The notes: generated from the sequence alone by a model not told the origin. A stretch of DNA of 7,234 nt from an uncultured Clostridium sp. (GCA_947057505.1 CAMSEM010000062.1:1-7234); one strand, 5' to 3'; shown: positions 1 to 6,052, numbered from the stretch's first letter. Numbers and translations: made by a program.

Positions 1-103
1 TATCTTTATGTTTGGTATCTTTTTCTGTGTGGTACAAAATTTCCAGCATCTGGTCAACTTTCGGATGGCTGTCTAATCTTTTTCTTTCTCCCATCTCTAT
101 CAT
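1..103 (-). CDS. Possible 5' part of an unidentified ORF, cut by the window edge
   Basis: An ATG at 103 opens a frame that runs off the left edge after about 34 residues (begins MIEMGERKRLDSHPKVDQML). The product would be hydrophilic and lysine-rich, and I do not recognise it. Against it, there is no Shine-Dalgarno upstream of 103 or of the second in-frame ATG at 94, and the first ATG is buried in a hairpin. The same frame is open upstream back to the bofA stop codon, so the reading could be accidental or could be a decayed or misassembled gene. Codons such as CCG, CTG, TAC and ACC are less AT-biased than in the neighbouring genes, which hints at a different origin. Low confidence. Confidence 0.25.
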   Translation of the reverse strand, partial: MIEMGERKRLDSHPKVDQMLEILYHTEKDTKHKD

Positions 104-126
104 TTTGCTAATCTTAGCAAAATGAT
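99..126. repeat. Perfect 12-bp inverted repeat (hairpin) downstream of bofA
   Basis: The arms ATCATTTTGCTA (99-110) and TAGCAAAATGAT (115-126) are exact reverse complements around the 4-nt loop ATCT. Neither side carries a T-tract in the direction of transcription, so it is not a canonical intrinsic terminator. It lies about 40 nt after the bofA stop and could protect the 3' end of the operon transcript or act as a weak terminator. If the ORF at 1-103 is real, the hairpin would mask its start codon. Confidence 0.5.
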
Positions 127-166
127 CAAACTTACTAACTTTATATTTTCTACAAAAGTGTAATTC

Positions 167-427
167 TTAAATAAAAAATTGTAAAATTGCTAATATAATA
201 GCACCTGGTATTCCTAAGAATCCAACTACTAAAGCAGTTATCCAGTTTAGGGTAATGGCAAATCCAAAATTTGCTCCTATTAGGTTAATAACCCAAATAA
301 TAATACCACCTATTACCCCATTTACTAATAATTTGATAATTAGTTTCATTGGTAATGATAATATTTTTAGTACAACAAACAAGACTGCTACTGCTATTAA
401 AAATGTAATAATAAATTGTGGTGTCAT
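167..427 (-). CDS. bofA: BofA family pro-sigma-K processing inhibitor
   Basis: In Bacillus, BofA is a small membrane protein that holds the intramembrane protease SpoIVFB inactive until pro-sigma-K should be cleaved late in sporulation. This 86-residue product (B. subtilis BofA is about 87) has a hydrophobic segment at about 5-24, a second at about 29-51 and a conserved hydrophobic tail at about 58-85 containing ALVVGFLGIPG, the family signature. The start chosen is the second ATG, at 427. GGAGG at 437-441 lies 9 nt before it but only 3 nt before the ATG at 433. With this start, Asn48, Asn61 and Thr64 fall at the same numbers as the residues reported as important in B. subtilis BofA, which supports both the identification and the start. 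It follows the RNase gene after a 12-18 nt gap, so it is probably cotranscribed. No SpoIVFA or SpoIVFB gene is in the window. Confidence 0.88.
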   Translation of the reverse strand: MTPQFIITFLIAVAVLFVVLKILSLPMKLIIKLLVNGVIGGIIIWVINLIGANFGFAITLNWITALVVGFLGIPGAIILAILQFFI

Positions 428-436
428 TTTCATTTT

Positions 437-441
437 CCTCC
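437..441 (-). promoter_or_regulatory. Ribosome binding site deciding the bofA start
   Basis: GGAGG on the minus strand lies just after the RNase E/G stop codon. It is 3 nt from the ATG at 433 and 9 nt from the ATG at 427. The second spacing is far more usual, so 427 is preferred and the product loses two residues from the longest ORF. Confidence 0.7.
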
Positions 442-445
442 TTTT

Positions 446-1648
446 CTAGTCATTGCTACACATGTGTTTTCTTGTCATTTCTAAAAGGTCAAGTGGTGTA
501 AAGCCAATTACTTGTGTTTTTGATCTATCTTTTTTTAATGCTTCTTCTAATGTTTCTAATACTTTTTGCTTTGTTTCTTGTTTTTCCATATCTATATAGT
601 CTATAATGATAATTCCGCCAATATCTCTTAAACGTAGCTGTTTTGCAATTTCTATACTGGCTTCTTTATTTACTGTATAAACAGTTTGTTCTAAGTCTTT
701 TGTTCCAATATATTTGCCAGAGTTTACATCAATTGCTGTTAGGGCTTCTGTTTTGTCGATGGTAATAAAACCACCACATTTAAGCCAAATTTTACGATTT
801 GCTACCTTTTCTAATTGTTTTTCTAATTCATACATGGCAAGTACATTTTCTTGTTTTCTTTCTACTTTTACTTTGCCTTCTAGCCCTGCTTCTTTTAAAA
901 ATTGCTTTACATATTGTTCTACCTGTTCATGGTTTGTAACAATTCTTGCTAAGTCTTGGTCTGCAATATCTGTTAATAGCTTTCCTATAATGCCTTCATT
1001 TTTATATAATAATGTTGGTTTAAAGTTACTATCTTTTTCAAGCTCTTTTGCCTTTTCTAATATATTGTTATATTTTACAATTACCTTTTGGATATCTTCT
1101 ATTATAAGGTTTTCTTGTTTTCCTTGTGCAGAAGTTCTTACAATAATGCCATATCCTTTTGGTAAGTTTTGTTTTACTAAGTTAAGTAGCCTTTGCTTTT
1201 CTTCTTCTTTTTCTATTTTCTTAGAAATGGTGATAAATTCTGTATTTGGCATAAGTACAATAAATCTACCAGATAAGCTAATATGCGTGGATACTCTTGC
1301 CCCTTTTTTATTGGTACTATCTCTTTTTACTTGTACTAAAATTGGCATATTAGTTCTAATATAATTTTTTATATCGTATTTACTTAGTACTTCATTTTTG
1401 TTTCCTGTTTCATTGCTTGTTTTTGGGATGACATCTTTAATATGAATAAAAGTATTTTTTGTTGTTCCAACATCTACAAAAGCTGCTTGCATACCCATTA
1501 AAACATTTTGTACTTTTCCTAAATAGATATTACCTTCAAGCCTTTCTTGTTCTGTTTTTTCTTCATATTTTTCTACTAGCTTTCCATTTTCTACTAAAGC
1601 TACTATTTTGTTTTCTTCATTGTCTTGATGTATTATAATTTCTTGCAT
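446..1648 (-). CDS. rng: Ribonuclease E/G family endoribonuclease, short form without Zn-link
   Basis: This cytoplasmic endoribonuclease family cleaves single-stranded, AU-rich RNA and takes part in rRNA maturation and mRNA decay. The 400-residue product has an S1-type RNA-binding domain at about 37-128, a 5'-sensor motif VRTSAQG at about 170-176 (Arg171, Thr172), and the DNase I-like catalytic region. Asp307 (in TAIDVN) and Asp350 (in IIIIDYIDM) match the two Mg-binding aspartates of E. coli RNase E, Asp303 and Asp346, including the 43-residue spacing. The protein ends at MTRKHMCSND, about where E. coli RNase E and G continue into the zinc-link cysteines (CPxC) and the small dimerisation domain. 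That part is absent, and no displaced fragment is visible downstream, where bofA follows in the same frame. AAGGA lies 7 nt before the ATG. It is the middle gene of pth-rng-bofA, 51 nt after pth. Confidence 0.93.
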   Translation of the reverse strand: MQEIIIHQDNEENKIVALVENGKLVEKYEEKTEQERLEGNIYLGKVQNVLMGMQAAFVDVGTTKNTFIHIKDVIPKTSNETGNKNEVLSKYDIKNYIRTNMPILVQVKRDSTNKKGARVSTHISLSGRFIVLMPNTEFITISKKIEKEEEKQRLLNLVKQNLPKGYGIIVRTSAQGKQENLIIEDIQKVIVKYNNILEKAKELEKDSNFKPTLLYKNEGIIGKLLTDIADQDLARIVTNHEQVEQYVKQFLKEAGLEGKVKVERKQENVLAMYELEKQLEKVANRKIWLKCGGFITIDKTEALTAIDVNSGKYIGTKDLEQTVYTVNKEASIEIAKQLRLRDIGGIIIIDYIDMEKQETKQKVLETLEEALKKDRSKTQVIGFTPLDLLEMTRKHMCSND

Positions 1649-1699
1649 ACATTTTTCCTTGCTTTTTATATTTAGGTTTTATGGCGTACCTATAGCCGT

Positions 1700-2257
1700 T
1701 TAATTATATTTATTCATAGCAGAGTCAATACCATTTTTTATATATTCTGGTATTGCCTGTAGTGCTTTTTTAATTCCTTCTTCTAGTTTTTGATAGGTTT
1801 CTTCTTCTAGCTTACCTATTACGTAATCTATGGCATCATATTCATCTACTGGCTTTCCTATGCCTACACGAATTCGAGGAAATTCTTCTTTGGCTAGTTC
1901 ATGTACCACAGATTTTGCACCATTATGTGAGCCTGGTCCACCTTTTTTACGAATTTTGATAGCCCCAATATTTACATCCATATCATCATAAATAACTAAA
2001 ACATTTTCTATTGGAATTTTATAAAAGTCTACAAATTGCTTGATAGATTTACCACTTAAGTTCATATAAGTTTGTGGTTTTAACAAAATTATTTTTTGGT
2101 CTTCTATGCTTCCGCTTCCATAAATTCCATCAAATTTTGACCTACTTAAGTCTATTCCATATTTTTTAGCTATTTGGTTAATTACATCAAACCCCATATT
2201 GTGCCTAGTTTTACTATACTCTGGCTCTGGGTTTCCAAGACCTACTATTAAATACAT
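1700..2257 (-). CDS. pth: Peptidyl-tRNA hydrolase
   Basis: Pth cleaves the ester bond of peptidyl-tRNAs that drop off the ribosome, releasing the peptide and recycling tRNA. It acts in the cytosol as a monomer and is normally essential. The 185-residue length is typical. Family motifs are in order: VGLGNPEPEY at 5-14 (Asn9), TRHNMG at 17-22 with catalytic His19, PQTYMNLSG at 61-69 with Asn66, VIYDDMD at 88-94 with Asp91, the glycine-rich KKGGPGSHNG stretch ending at 113 with Asn112, and RIRVGIGKP at 128-136. His19, Asn9, Asn66, Asp91 and Asn112 correspond to E. coli His20, Asn10, Asn68, Asp93 and Asn114. AGAGGT lies 8 nt before the ATG. It is the first gene of the pth-rng-bofA operon, driven by a consensus promoter, which suits constitutive strong expression. 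Confidence 0.97.
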   Translation of the reverse strand: MYLIVGLGNPEPEYSKTRHNMGFDVINQIAKKYGIDLSRSKFDGIYGSGSIEDQKIILLKPQTYMNLSGKSIKQFVDFYKIPIENVLVIYDDMDVNIGAIKIRKKGGPGSHNGAKSVVHELAKEEFPRIRVGIGKPVDEYDAIDYVIGKLEEETYQKLEEGIKKALQAIPEYIKNGIDSAMNKYN

Positions 2258-2277
2258 GTTTGTTTACCTCTTGTTTT

Positions 2278-2306
2278 ATTATAGCTTGAATTTTCCATAG
2301 TGTCAA
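2278..2306 (-). promoter_or_regulatory. Consensus sigma-A promoter of the pth-rng-bofA operon
   Basis: On the minus strand, TTGACA (2301-2306) and TATAAT (2278-2283) are both perfect matches with a 17-nt spacer. The predicted transcript starts near 2271, giving a leader of about 14 nt that contains the pth ribosome binding site. No operator-like repeat overlaps the boxes, so strong, constitutive expression is likely. Confidence 0.85.
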
Positions 2307-2333
2307 TGAATTCCAATAAGAAACTTAACCTTG

Positions 2334-2369
2334 TTGTATAGGAAAAATCTGGCGATTTTTCCTATACAA
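2334..2369. repeat. Perfect 16-bp palindrome with 4-nt loop, function unknown
   Basis: The arms TTGTATAGGAAAAATC (2334-2349) and GATTTTTCCTATACAA (2354-2369) pair without mismatch around TGGC. It lies between the terminator of the upstream glycosyltransferase gene and the pth promoter. On neither strand is it followed by a T-tract; on the plus strand it is followed by A7. A standard intrinsic terminator is therefore unlikely. It could be a dispersed palindromic repeat, a cruciform or an RNA stability element. Confidence 0.65.
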
Positions 2370-2370
2370 T

Positions 2371-2397
2371 AAAAAAATAGTCTCTTTAGACTATTTT
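2371..2397 (-). terminator. Intrinsic terminator of the GpgS-like glycosyltransferase gene
   Basis: Read on the minus strand, AAAATAGTCT (2397-2388) pairs exactly with AGACTATTTT (2383-2374) around a 4-nt loop AAAG. A run of seven T follows, ending at 2371. The stop codon TAG at 2391-2393 lies inside the left arm. The stem is GC-poor, so efficiency may be moderate. Confidence 0.65.
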
Positions 2398-3056
2398 ACA
2401 TATTTTGCTCTTTTTAGAATTGCTCTCATAACTTGTATAGACATATTTTGCATACTTTCTGTTGTTTTTAATAAATGTGACATGTTTTGAATTTTTCCTA
2501 TATTTACTTCTACTGTTGTTAATTTTAAATTCATAATATCTAATACAATTCCTATATCTACACCATAATCTTTTTCAAATTCTAATTTTTCCAAAATACT
2601 TTTTTTGCTAGCTATCATTCCACTTAGTGGCTCTGAAAATGGGTATAATTCTGGAAATAAAATATCTAATAGTGGCTTTATTCCAATATTTGTTACTAAT
2701 CCACCTTTTGTTCTTTCAAATGTAGATTTTACAAAATCAATATCATTTTCTATAATTGGTGTTACTAATAAAGGAATTAGATTTTTGTCATAGTCTGTAA
2801 TATCTGCATCTAGAAAAACAACTATCTCATTGGTTGCTGCTTTTAGCCCTACCTCCATTGCATATCCTTTGCCTTTTTTATCACAGTATACTACTTTAGC
2901 TCCTTTTTCTGTTGCTGCTTCAGTTGTACCATCTGTACAACAATTATTTACAACAATTATTTCACATTCAATATTACTTTCGTTTACAATGTCAATTACT
3001 TGTCCAATTGTTTTTTCTTCATTATATGCTGGTATAATAACACTTACATTTCTCAT
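2391..3056 (-). CDS. GT2-fold glycosyltransferase resembling glucosyl-3-phosphoglycerate synthase
   Basis: This is a GT-A enzyme that should transfer a sugar from a nucleotide donor. The N-terminus VSVIIPAYNEEKTIG (4-18) is the family 2 start, and FLDADI at 81-86 gives the metal-binding Asp83/Asp85 pair. The second half resembles glucosyl-3-phosphoglycerate synthases (GpgS, GT81): DFVKSTFER at 107-115, VTNIGIKPLLDILFPEL at 121-137, EPLSGMIASKK at 142-152 and DYGVDIGIVLDI at 163-174. GpgS joins NDP-glucose to 3-phosphoglycerate. At 221 residues it is shorter than actinobacterial GpgS (about 320). The position expected for the metal-binding histidine near the C-terminus reads Asn191, with a His three residues later at 194, so the exact acceptor is uncertain. 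No membrane segment is seen. GGAG lies 6 nt before the ATG. It has its own promoter and terminator. A general GT2 enzyme remains the safe call. Confidence 0.82.
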   Translation of the reverse strand: MRNVSVIIPAYNEEKTIGQVIDIVNESNIECEIIVVNNCCTDGTTEAATEKGAKVVYCDKKGKGYAMEVGLKAATNEIVVFLDADITDYDKNLIPLLVTPIIENDIDFVKSTFERTKGGLVTNIGIKPLLDILFPELYPFSEPLSGMIASKKSILEKLEFEKDYGVDIGIVLDIMNLKLTTVEVNIGKIQNMSHLLKTTESMQNMSIQVMRAILKRAKYVK

Positions 3057-3091
3057 ATTTTTCTCCTTTTTTTCAAGAACTCAATATTAGT

Positions 3092-3121
3092 ATTATAGCA
3101 TATTTTTCGGTATATTGTCAA
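3092..3121 (-). promoter_or_regulatory. Sigma-A promoter of the GpgS-like glycosyltransferase
   Basis: On the minus strand, TTGACA (3116-3121) and TATAAT (3092-3097) are perfect boxes with an 18-nt spacer. The -10 is extended (TGCTATAAT). Predicted start is near 3085, giving a leader of about 30 nt. The promoter lies in the gap after the GT4 gene, whose 3' end shows no convincing terminator, so some readthrough from the GT4 gene is also possible. Confidence 0.8.
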
Positions 3122-3157
3122 ATTTCACTCTTGCAAAAATTTCGTTTAGCCAAAAAA

Positions 3158-4171
3158 TTATCTCTCCATTTCGACTTCTTGTTCTCTGTATTTATTTAAC
3201 AATTCTTCCCATTTTTCAATTTCATTATGATAATGAAATCCTTCTAAGTTGTTTTTTAGTTCTTTCTTTTTTTCTACTAATTTTTCTATTATATCATCAT
3301 ATATTTCTAACTGTCTTGATACAATGATACCATTTTGTTCATTTTCAATTTGTTCTTTAGCAGATGGAAAATCTGTAACTAGACAAGGAACACCTAGTGC
3401 TTTTGCTTCTGTAATAACATTTCCCCACGATTCATAATCACTTAACAATACTAAATAGTCTGCATTTTTAACATAGCAATAAGGATTATCTTGATATCCT
3501 TCAAATTTTACACTTTCATACTTTCCTAACCATTGTCTAATTTCTTGCTCCTTTTGTCTTCCTTTTCCAATAATTTTTAATGAATACGGTGTTTCTTTTC
3601 TTTCTAAAGCTTCTACTAATTTTACTACTCTTTCAAATCCTTTACCGTTAGATAGTCTAGAAACAATTACTAGTTTTAACTCTTCTTCGCTTGAATTTTG
3701 AAATGGATTTTCTGTACTAGCTAATTCTTGGATATTTTCATTAATAAAATTGTGAATGACAATACCTTCTTTTTCTATATTTAGGTTGTTTTTTATTTCA
3801 TTTGATACACAAATAAATTTAGATACTTTTTGTATAAAATCAAGATTGTCTAATAAGCAGTTTTCTAATTCTCTTGGTCTACTATGTATCCAAGCCCAAT
3901 AATCCTTAGCAACTATTTGATTCATAATTTGTTCATAATCAAAATACATATAGCAAAATACGCATATATCACACTTTATTACATTATCTTGTAGATGTGT
4001 TATTTTTGCATATTTGCTTAATATTTCTACAATATGTGGATCTAATTTATCATCATGTGAATACACAACTTCAATTTCATATTCTTTATTTAAGTATGGC
4101 ATAAGAGTTTCTAAACACTTTTCTATTCCACCACTCATTAAACTTCTATTGAAAAAAACAATTTTTTTCAT
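3158..4171 (-). CDS. Glycosyltransferase family 4 (GT-B fold)
   Basis: This is a retaining GT-B glycosyltransferase of the GT4 type, expected in the cytosol or at the inner face of the membrane and using a nucleotide-sugar donor. The 337-residue product starts MKKIVFFNRS, with the acceptor-side glycine turn MSGGIEK at 12-18. The C-terminal Rossmann domain begins near 166 with LVIVSRLSNGKGFERVV (Arg172, Lys177). It contains SLKIIGKG at 197-204, and the donor-binding EX7E motif runs from Glu247 to Glu255 (ESWGNVITE), followed by AKALGVPCLVTDFP. The N-terminal half is divergent, so sugar and acceptor cannot be read. I chose the ATG at 4171, which has GGAGG 7 nt upstream, over an upstream in-frame TTG at 4195, which has no such site and would put the start at the predicted transcript 5' end. 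It is divergent from the phosphatase gene and upstream of the GpgS-like gene. Confidence 0.9.
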   Translation of the reverse strand: MKKIVFFNRSLMSGGIEKCLETLMPYLNKEYEIEVVYSHDDKLDPHIVEILSKYAKITHLQDNVIKCDICVFCYMYFDYEQIMNQIVAKDYWAWIHSRPRELENCLLDNLDFIQKVSKFICVSNEIKNNLNIEKEGIVIHNFINENIQELASTENPFQNSSEEELKLVIVSRLSNGKGFERVVKLVEALERKETPYSLKIIGKGRQKEQEIRQWLGKYESVKFEGYQDNPYCYVKNADYLVLLSDYESWGNVITEAKALGVPCLVTDFPSAKEQIENEQNGIIVSRQLEIYDDIIEKLVEKKKELKNNLEGFHYHNEIEKWEELLNKYREQEVEMER

Positions 4172-4178
4172 ATTCTCT

Positions 4179-4183
4179 CCTCC
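4179..4183 (-). promoter_or_regulatory. Ribosome binding site deciding the GT4 gene start
   Basis: GGAGG on the minus strand, within AAGGAGGAGAG, lies 7 nt before the ATG at 4171. This fixes the start there and excludes the longer TTG-initiated reading from 4195. Confidence 0.8.
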
Positions 4184-4212
4184 TTGACTTTCCAATAATA
4201 TAATTATATAAT
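4184..4212 (+). promoter_or_regulatory. Sigma-A promoter of the histidine phosphatase gene
   Basis: TTGACT (4184-4189) and TATAAT (4207-4212) are separated by 17 nt, one mismatch from consensus overall. Predicted start is near 4219, about 30 nt before the ATG. Its -10 box shares two bases with the -10 box of the opposing GT4 promoter, so polymerase can probably occupy only one at a time. Confidence 0.65.
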
Positions 4213-4231
4213 TTATTACAATATTTTACAA
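4203..4231 (-). promoter_or_regulatory. Sigma-A promoter of the GT4 gene
   Basis: On the minus strand, TTGTAA (4226-4231) is followed after 17 nt by a perfect TATAAT (4203-4208). Predicted start is near 4196, about 25 nt before the ATG at 4171. The -35 is weaker than that of the opposing promoter. The region is very AT-rich, so chance matches are possible. Confidence 0.55.
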
Positions 4232-4248
4232 GATTTAAAGGAGCTTTT

Positions 4249-4839
4249 ATGAATATATTTTTTATACGCCATGGAGAAACCGATTGGAATAAGGAGCATT
4301 TATTTCAAGGAAAGTCTAATATTCCTTTAAACTCTAATGGCATAAAACAGGCAGAAAACTTAGCTAATTCTTTAAAAAATGAGAAGATAGACATTATTTT
4401 TTCTTCTCCTCTAGACAGGGCATTACAAACCGCTAACATTATAAACAAATATCATCATGCTACGCTTTATCTAGACAATCAAATTTTGGAGCGTGGCTTG
4501 GGAGAGTTAGAAGGTCAATGTTCTAATAATTATGACTTACCTACATTATTGGAACAGATTTTAGAATTATCTCATAAAGATAATTCTATTTATCATGTTG
4601 AATCTTTACAGATTCTTTTAAATAGAGCTTATCACTTTTTAAATACCCTTATTTCAAAATATAATAATACAAATAATAATATTTATATTGTTACACATGG
4701 TTCAACACTCTTGGCTTTAATGCTTATTTTAGGGCAACTAGACACTTCAAAGCCATTATATCAATATGGTTTTGAAAATTGCTGTCTTCATAAGGTTTGT
4801 AATCCTAAACTAAACATTACTTTAGAAGAAATTAATTAA
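4249..4839 (+). CDS. Histidine phosphatase family protein (phosphoglycerate mutase-like)
   Basis: This cytosolic phosphatase or mutase works through a phosphohistidine intermediate. The 196-residue product has all the key elements: FIRHGETDWN at 5-14 with nucleophile His8 and Arg7, SSPLDRALQTA at 52-62 with Arg57, ERGLGELEG at 81-89 with Glu81 as likely proton donor, and IVTHGS at 147-152 with second catalytic His150. Its length fits the small phosphatase branch (cobalamin phosphatase CobC, GpgP, broad-specificity PhoE type) rather than the ~230-250-residue glycolytic mutase. The substrate cannot be read from the sequence. Its position beside a GpgS-like transferase makes a sugar-phosphoglycerate phosphatase conceivable. 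No cobalamin gene is nearby. GGAG lies 5 nt before the ATG. It is the only plus-strand gene, divergent from the GT4 gene and ending at a hairpin terminator. Confidence 0.92.
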   Translation: MNIFFIRHGETDWNKEHLFQGKSNIPLNSNGIKQAENLANSLKNEKIDIIFSSPLDRALQTANIINKYHHATLYLDNQILERGLGELEGQCSNNYDLPTLLEQILELSHKDNSIYHVESLQILLNRAYHFLNTLISKYNNTNNNIYIVTHGSTLLALMLILGQLDTSKPLYQYGFENCCLHKVCNPKLNITLEEIN

Positions 4840-4861
4840 ATTTTTACTTTTCTATTAAATA

Positions 4862-4912
4862 AGATTAAGTTCCAAATAGCAAAATCTACTATTTGAAACT
4901 TAATCTATTTTT
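4862..4912 (+). terminator. Intrinsic terminator between convergent genes, perhaps bidirectional
   Basis: Arms AGATTAAGTTCCAAATAG (4862-4879) and CTATTTGAAACTTAATCT (4889-4906) form an 18-bp stem with one mismatch and a 9-nt loop. On the plus strand TTTTT follows at 4908-4912, so it should end the phosphatase transcript. On the minus strand the stem is followed only by TATTT, so it may also stop the FrhB-like gene, whose stop codon is about 45 nt away and has no other good terminator, but less efficiently. Confidence 0.75.
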
Positions 4913-4950
4913 AGTTTACAAATTTAATTGAATTCATTATGATTTTAGTA

Positions 4951-6042
4951 TCATGCTAAATATTTTTTTATTAAACTATCAAATTCTGCCATTTGTAAAT
5001 CTTCAAAAAATTCTTCTCTCTTTTCATTATATTCCACTGACTTACTAATAACAGGATTTCCTTTGATAACCTGCTCTAAATTCGATTTTGTATAGGTCAT
5101 ATTATCTTTTATTGCATCAAATACTTCTCTTCCTTTTTGAGAATTAATTAAAATTGCCGATACTCCTTTTTCATCATAAAATTCTGGTTTTATATTATTA
5201 ATTCCCCAAAAATCTGCAATTGTTATGTCTGACTTTCTTTTTATCTTTTTAAATTGGCAATTATAGCAAGATTTTCTTAAATCTAAATTGCTTAAAAAGA
5301 GATTCATATATGCATCATCTCTATGATGTACATTCTCCTCTAAATTACTATATTTATAATGAATTTGAAAATTTCTCCAGCCTAATATATCTTTTTTTCT
5401 AAAAGAAACATTTTTAGGATATTCACCTATCTGCATTTTTTTATATGCTAAATATTCTCTCCATACCTTTGGAGATGGAACCCCATGGCATATAATATCT
5501 TGTGTATACAAATTTTCATATTCTCTACCCAAATATGCAAGTAGCCCTTCTACTTGGCATGGAGTTCCTGTAAAAAGAACCTTTCTTCTTTTATTAAGAA
5601 ATTCTTTTACTTGCTGATATGTATTTCCTATTTTACTTTGTATATACTTTGACCCCCTAAATTTTTCTAAGTCTTCAATTTTTTCAACATAGTCATGCAT
5701 CGCCTCCATATTTTCATCAAATTTCACTCCAAACACTACACCATTCTCATTTAATATTCTTTCTGCAATTAACGTAAATACCCCACCAGAAGAGCTTTTC
5801 ATTCTTGCTTCATCATTCTTATTTTTACAAGCATATACTTCTATTTCATTCGTATTTTCTTCTAGTTTGTTAAGAATAGGGCAAACCTTTTGGCATAATT
5901 TACAATCTATACATTGACTATTATCAATTTTAGGATAAGCAAATCCATCTTTTTCATATTCTATTTTTATTGCTTTTTTAGGACATATATTTTGGCAAGC
6001 CATACAACCTGAGCAAACCTTTTTTGGTAATATTTTTTCCAT
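4951..6042 (-). CDS. FrhB-like iron-sulfur flavoprotein (coenzyme F420 hydrogenase/dehydrogenase beta-subunit family)
   Basis: This is a putative redox protein of 363 residues. The N-terminus carries two [4Fe-4S] ferredoxin motifs: Cys10, 13, 16, 20 and Cys44, 47, 50, 54, each ending in CP. The rest matches the F420 hydrogenase/dehydrogenase beta-subunit domains: MKSSSGGVF at 81-89, KFRGSKYIQSK at 127-137, LFTGTPCQVEGL at 156-167 (Cys162), DIICHGVPSP at 182-191 (Cys185), a CxxC at 259/262, and SDITIADFWG at 271-280. In FrhB these domains bind FAD and an iron-sulfur cluster. The family name should not be read as F420 use, since nothing here points to F420. Relatives commonly lie next to pyruvyl transferases in surface-polysaccharide clusters, as here, with unproven function. 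The gap to the upstream gene is 10 nt, and the RBS (AAGGAGG) begins at that gene's stop codon, suggesting translational coupling. Confidence 0.9.
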   Translation of the reverse strand: MEKILPKKVCSGCMACQNICPKKAIKIEYEKDGFAYPKIDNSQCIDCKLCQKVCPILNKLEENTNEIEVYACKNKNDEARMKSSSGGVFTLIAERILNENGVVFGVKFDENMEAMHDYVEKIEDLEKFRGSKYIQSKIGNTYQQVKEFLNKRRKVLFTGTPCQVEGLLAYLGREYENLYTQDIICHGVPSPKVWREYLAYKKMQIGEYPKNVSFRKKDILGWRNFQIHYKYSNLEENVHHRDDAYMNLFLSNLDLRKSCYNCQFKKIKRKSDITIADFWGINNIKPEFYDEKGVSAILINSQKGREVFDAIKDNMTYTKSNLEQVIKGNPVISKSVEYNEKREEFFEDLQMAEFDSLIKKYLA

Positions 6043-6052
6043 AAATCCTCCT

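Noticed and set aside
147..159. 13-nt direct repeat TTTCTACAAAAGT, also at 7149-7161, near both ends of the window, considered as element boundaries
   Set aside because: Exact 13-mers are expected several times by chance in 7 kb of such AT-rich DNA. The right copy is simply promoter spacer, and no longer homology or target duplication flanks them.
714..1364. 216-codon plus-strand ORF opposite the RNase E/G gene
   Set aside because: It is antisense to a clear RNase E/G gene with conserved catalytic motifs. Its composition (Ser/Phe/Leu-rich) is that of a shadow frame, and it has no ribosome binding site.
2830..3090. 86-codon plus-strand ORF opposite the GpgS-like transferase
   Set aside because: It is a shadow of the conserved N-terminal GT2 domain. 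It crosses that gene's start and promoter and lacks a recognisable family.
3122..3157. Terminator for the GT4 gene
   Set aside because: The stretch after its stop codon has T-runs and a repeated AAATTT, but no stem longer than a few bases that is followed by a T-tract.
4951..6042. Genuine F420-reducing hydrogenase subunit
   Set aside because: No hydrogenase large or small subunit or F420 biosynthesis gene is present. The fused double ferredoxin and the polysaccharide-type neighbour fit the polysaccharide-associated branch of the family instead.
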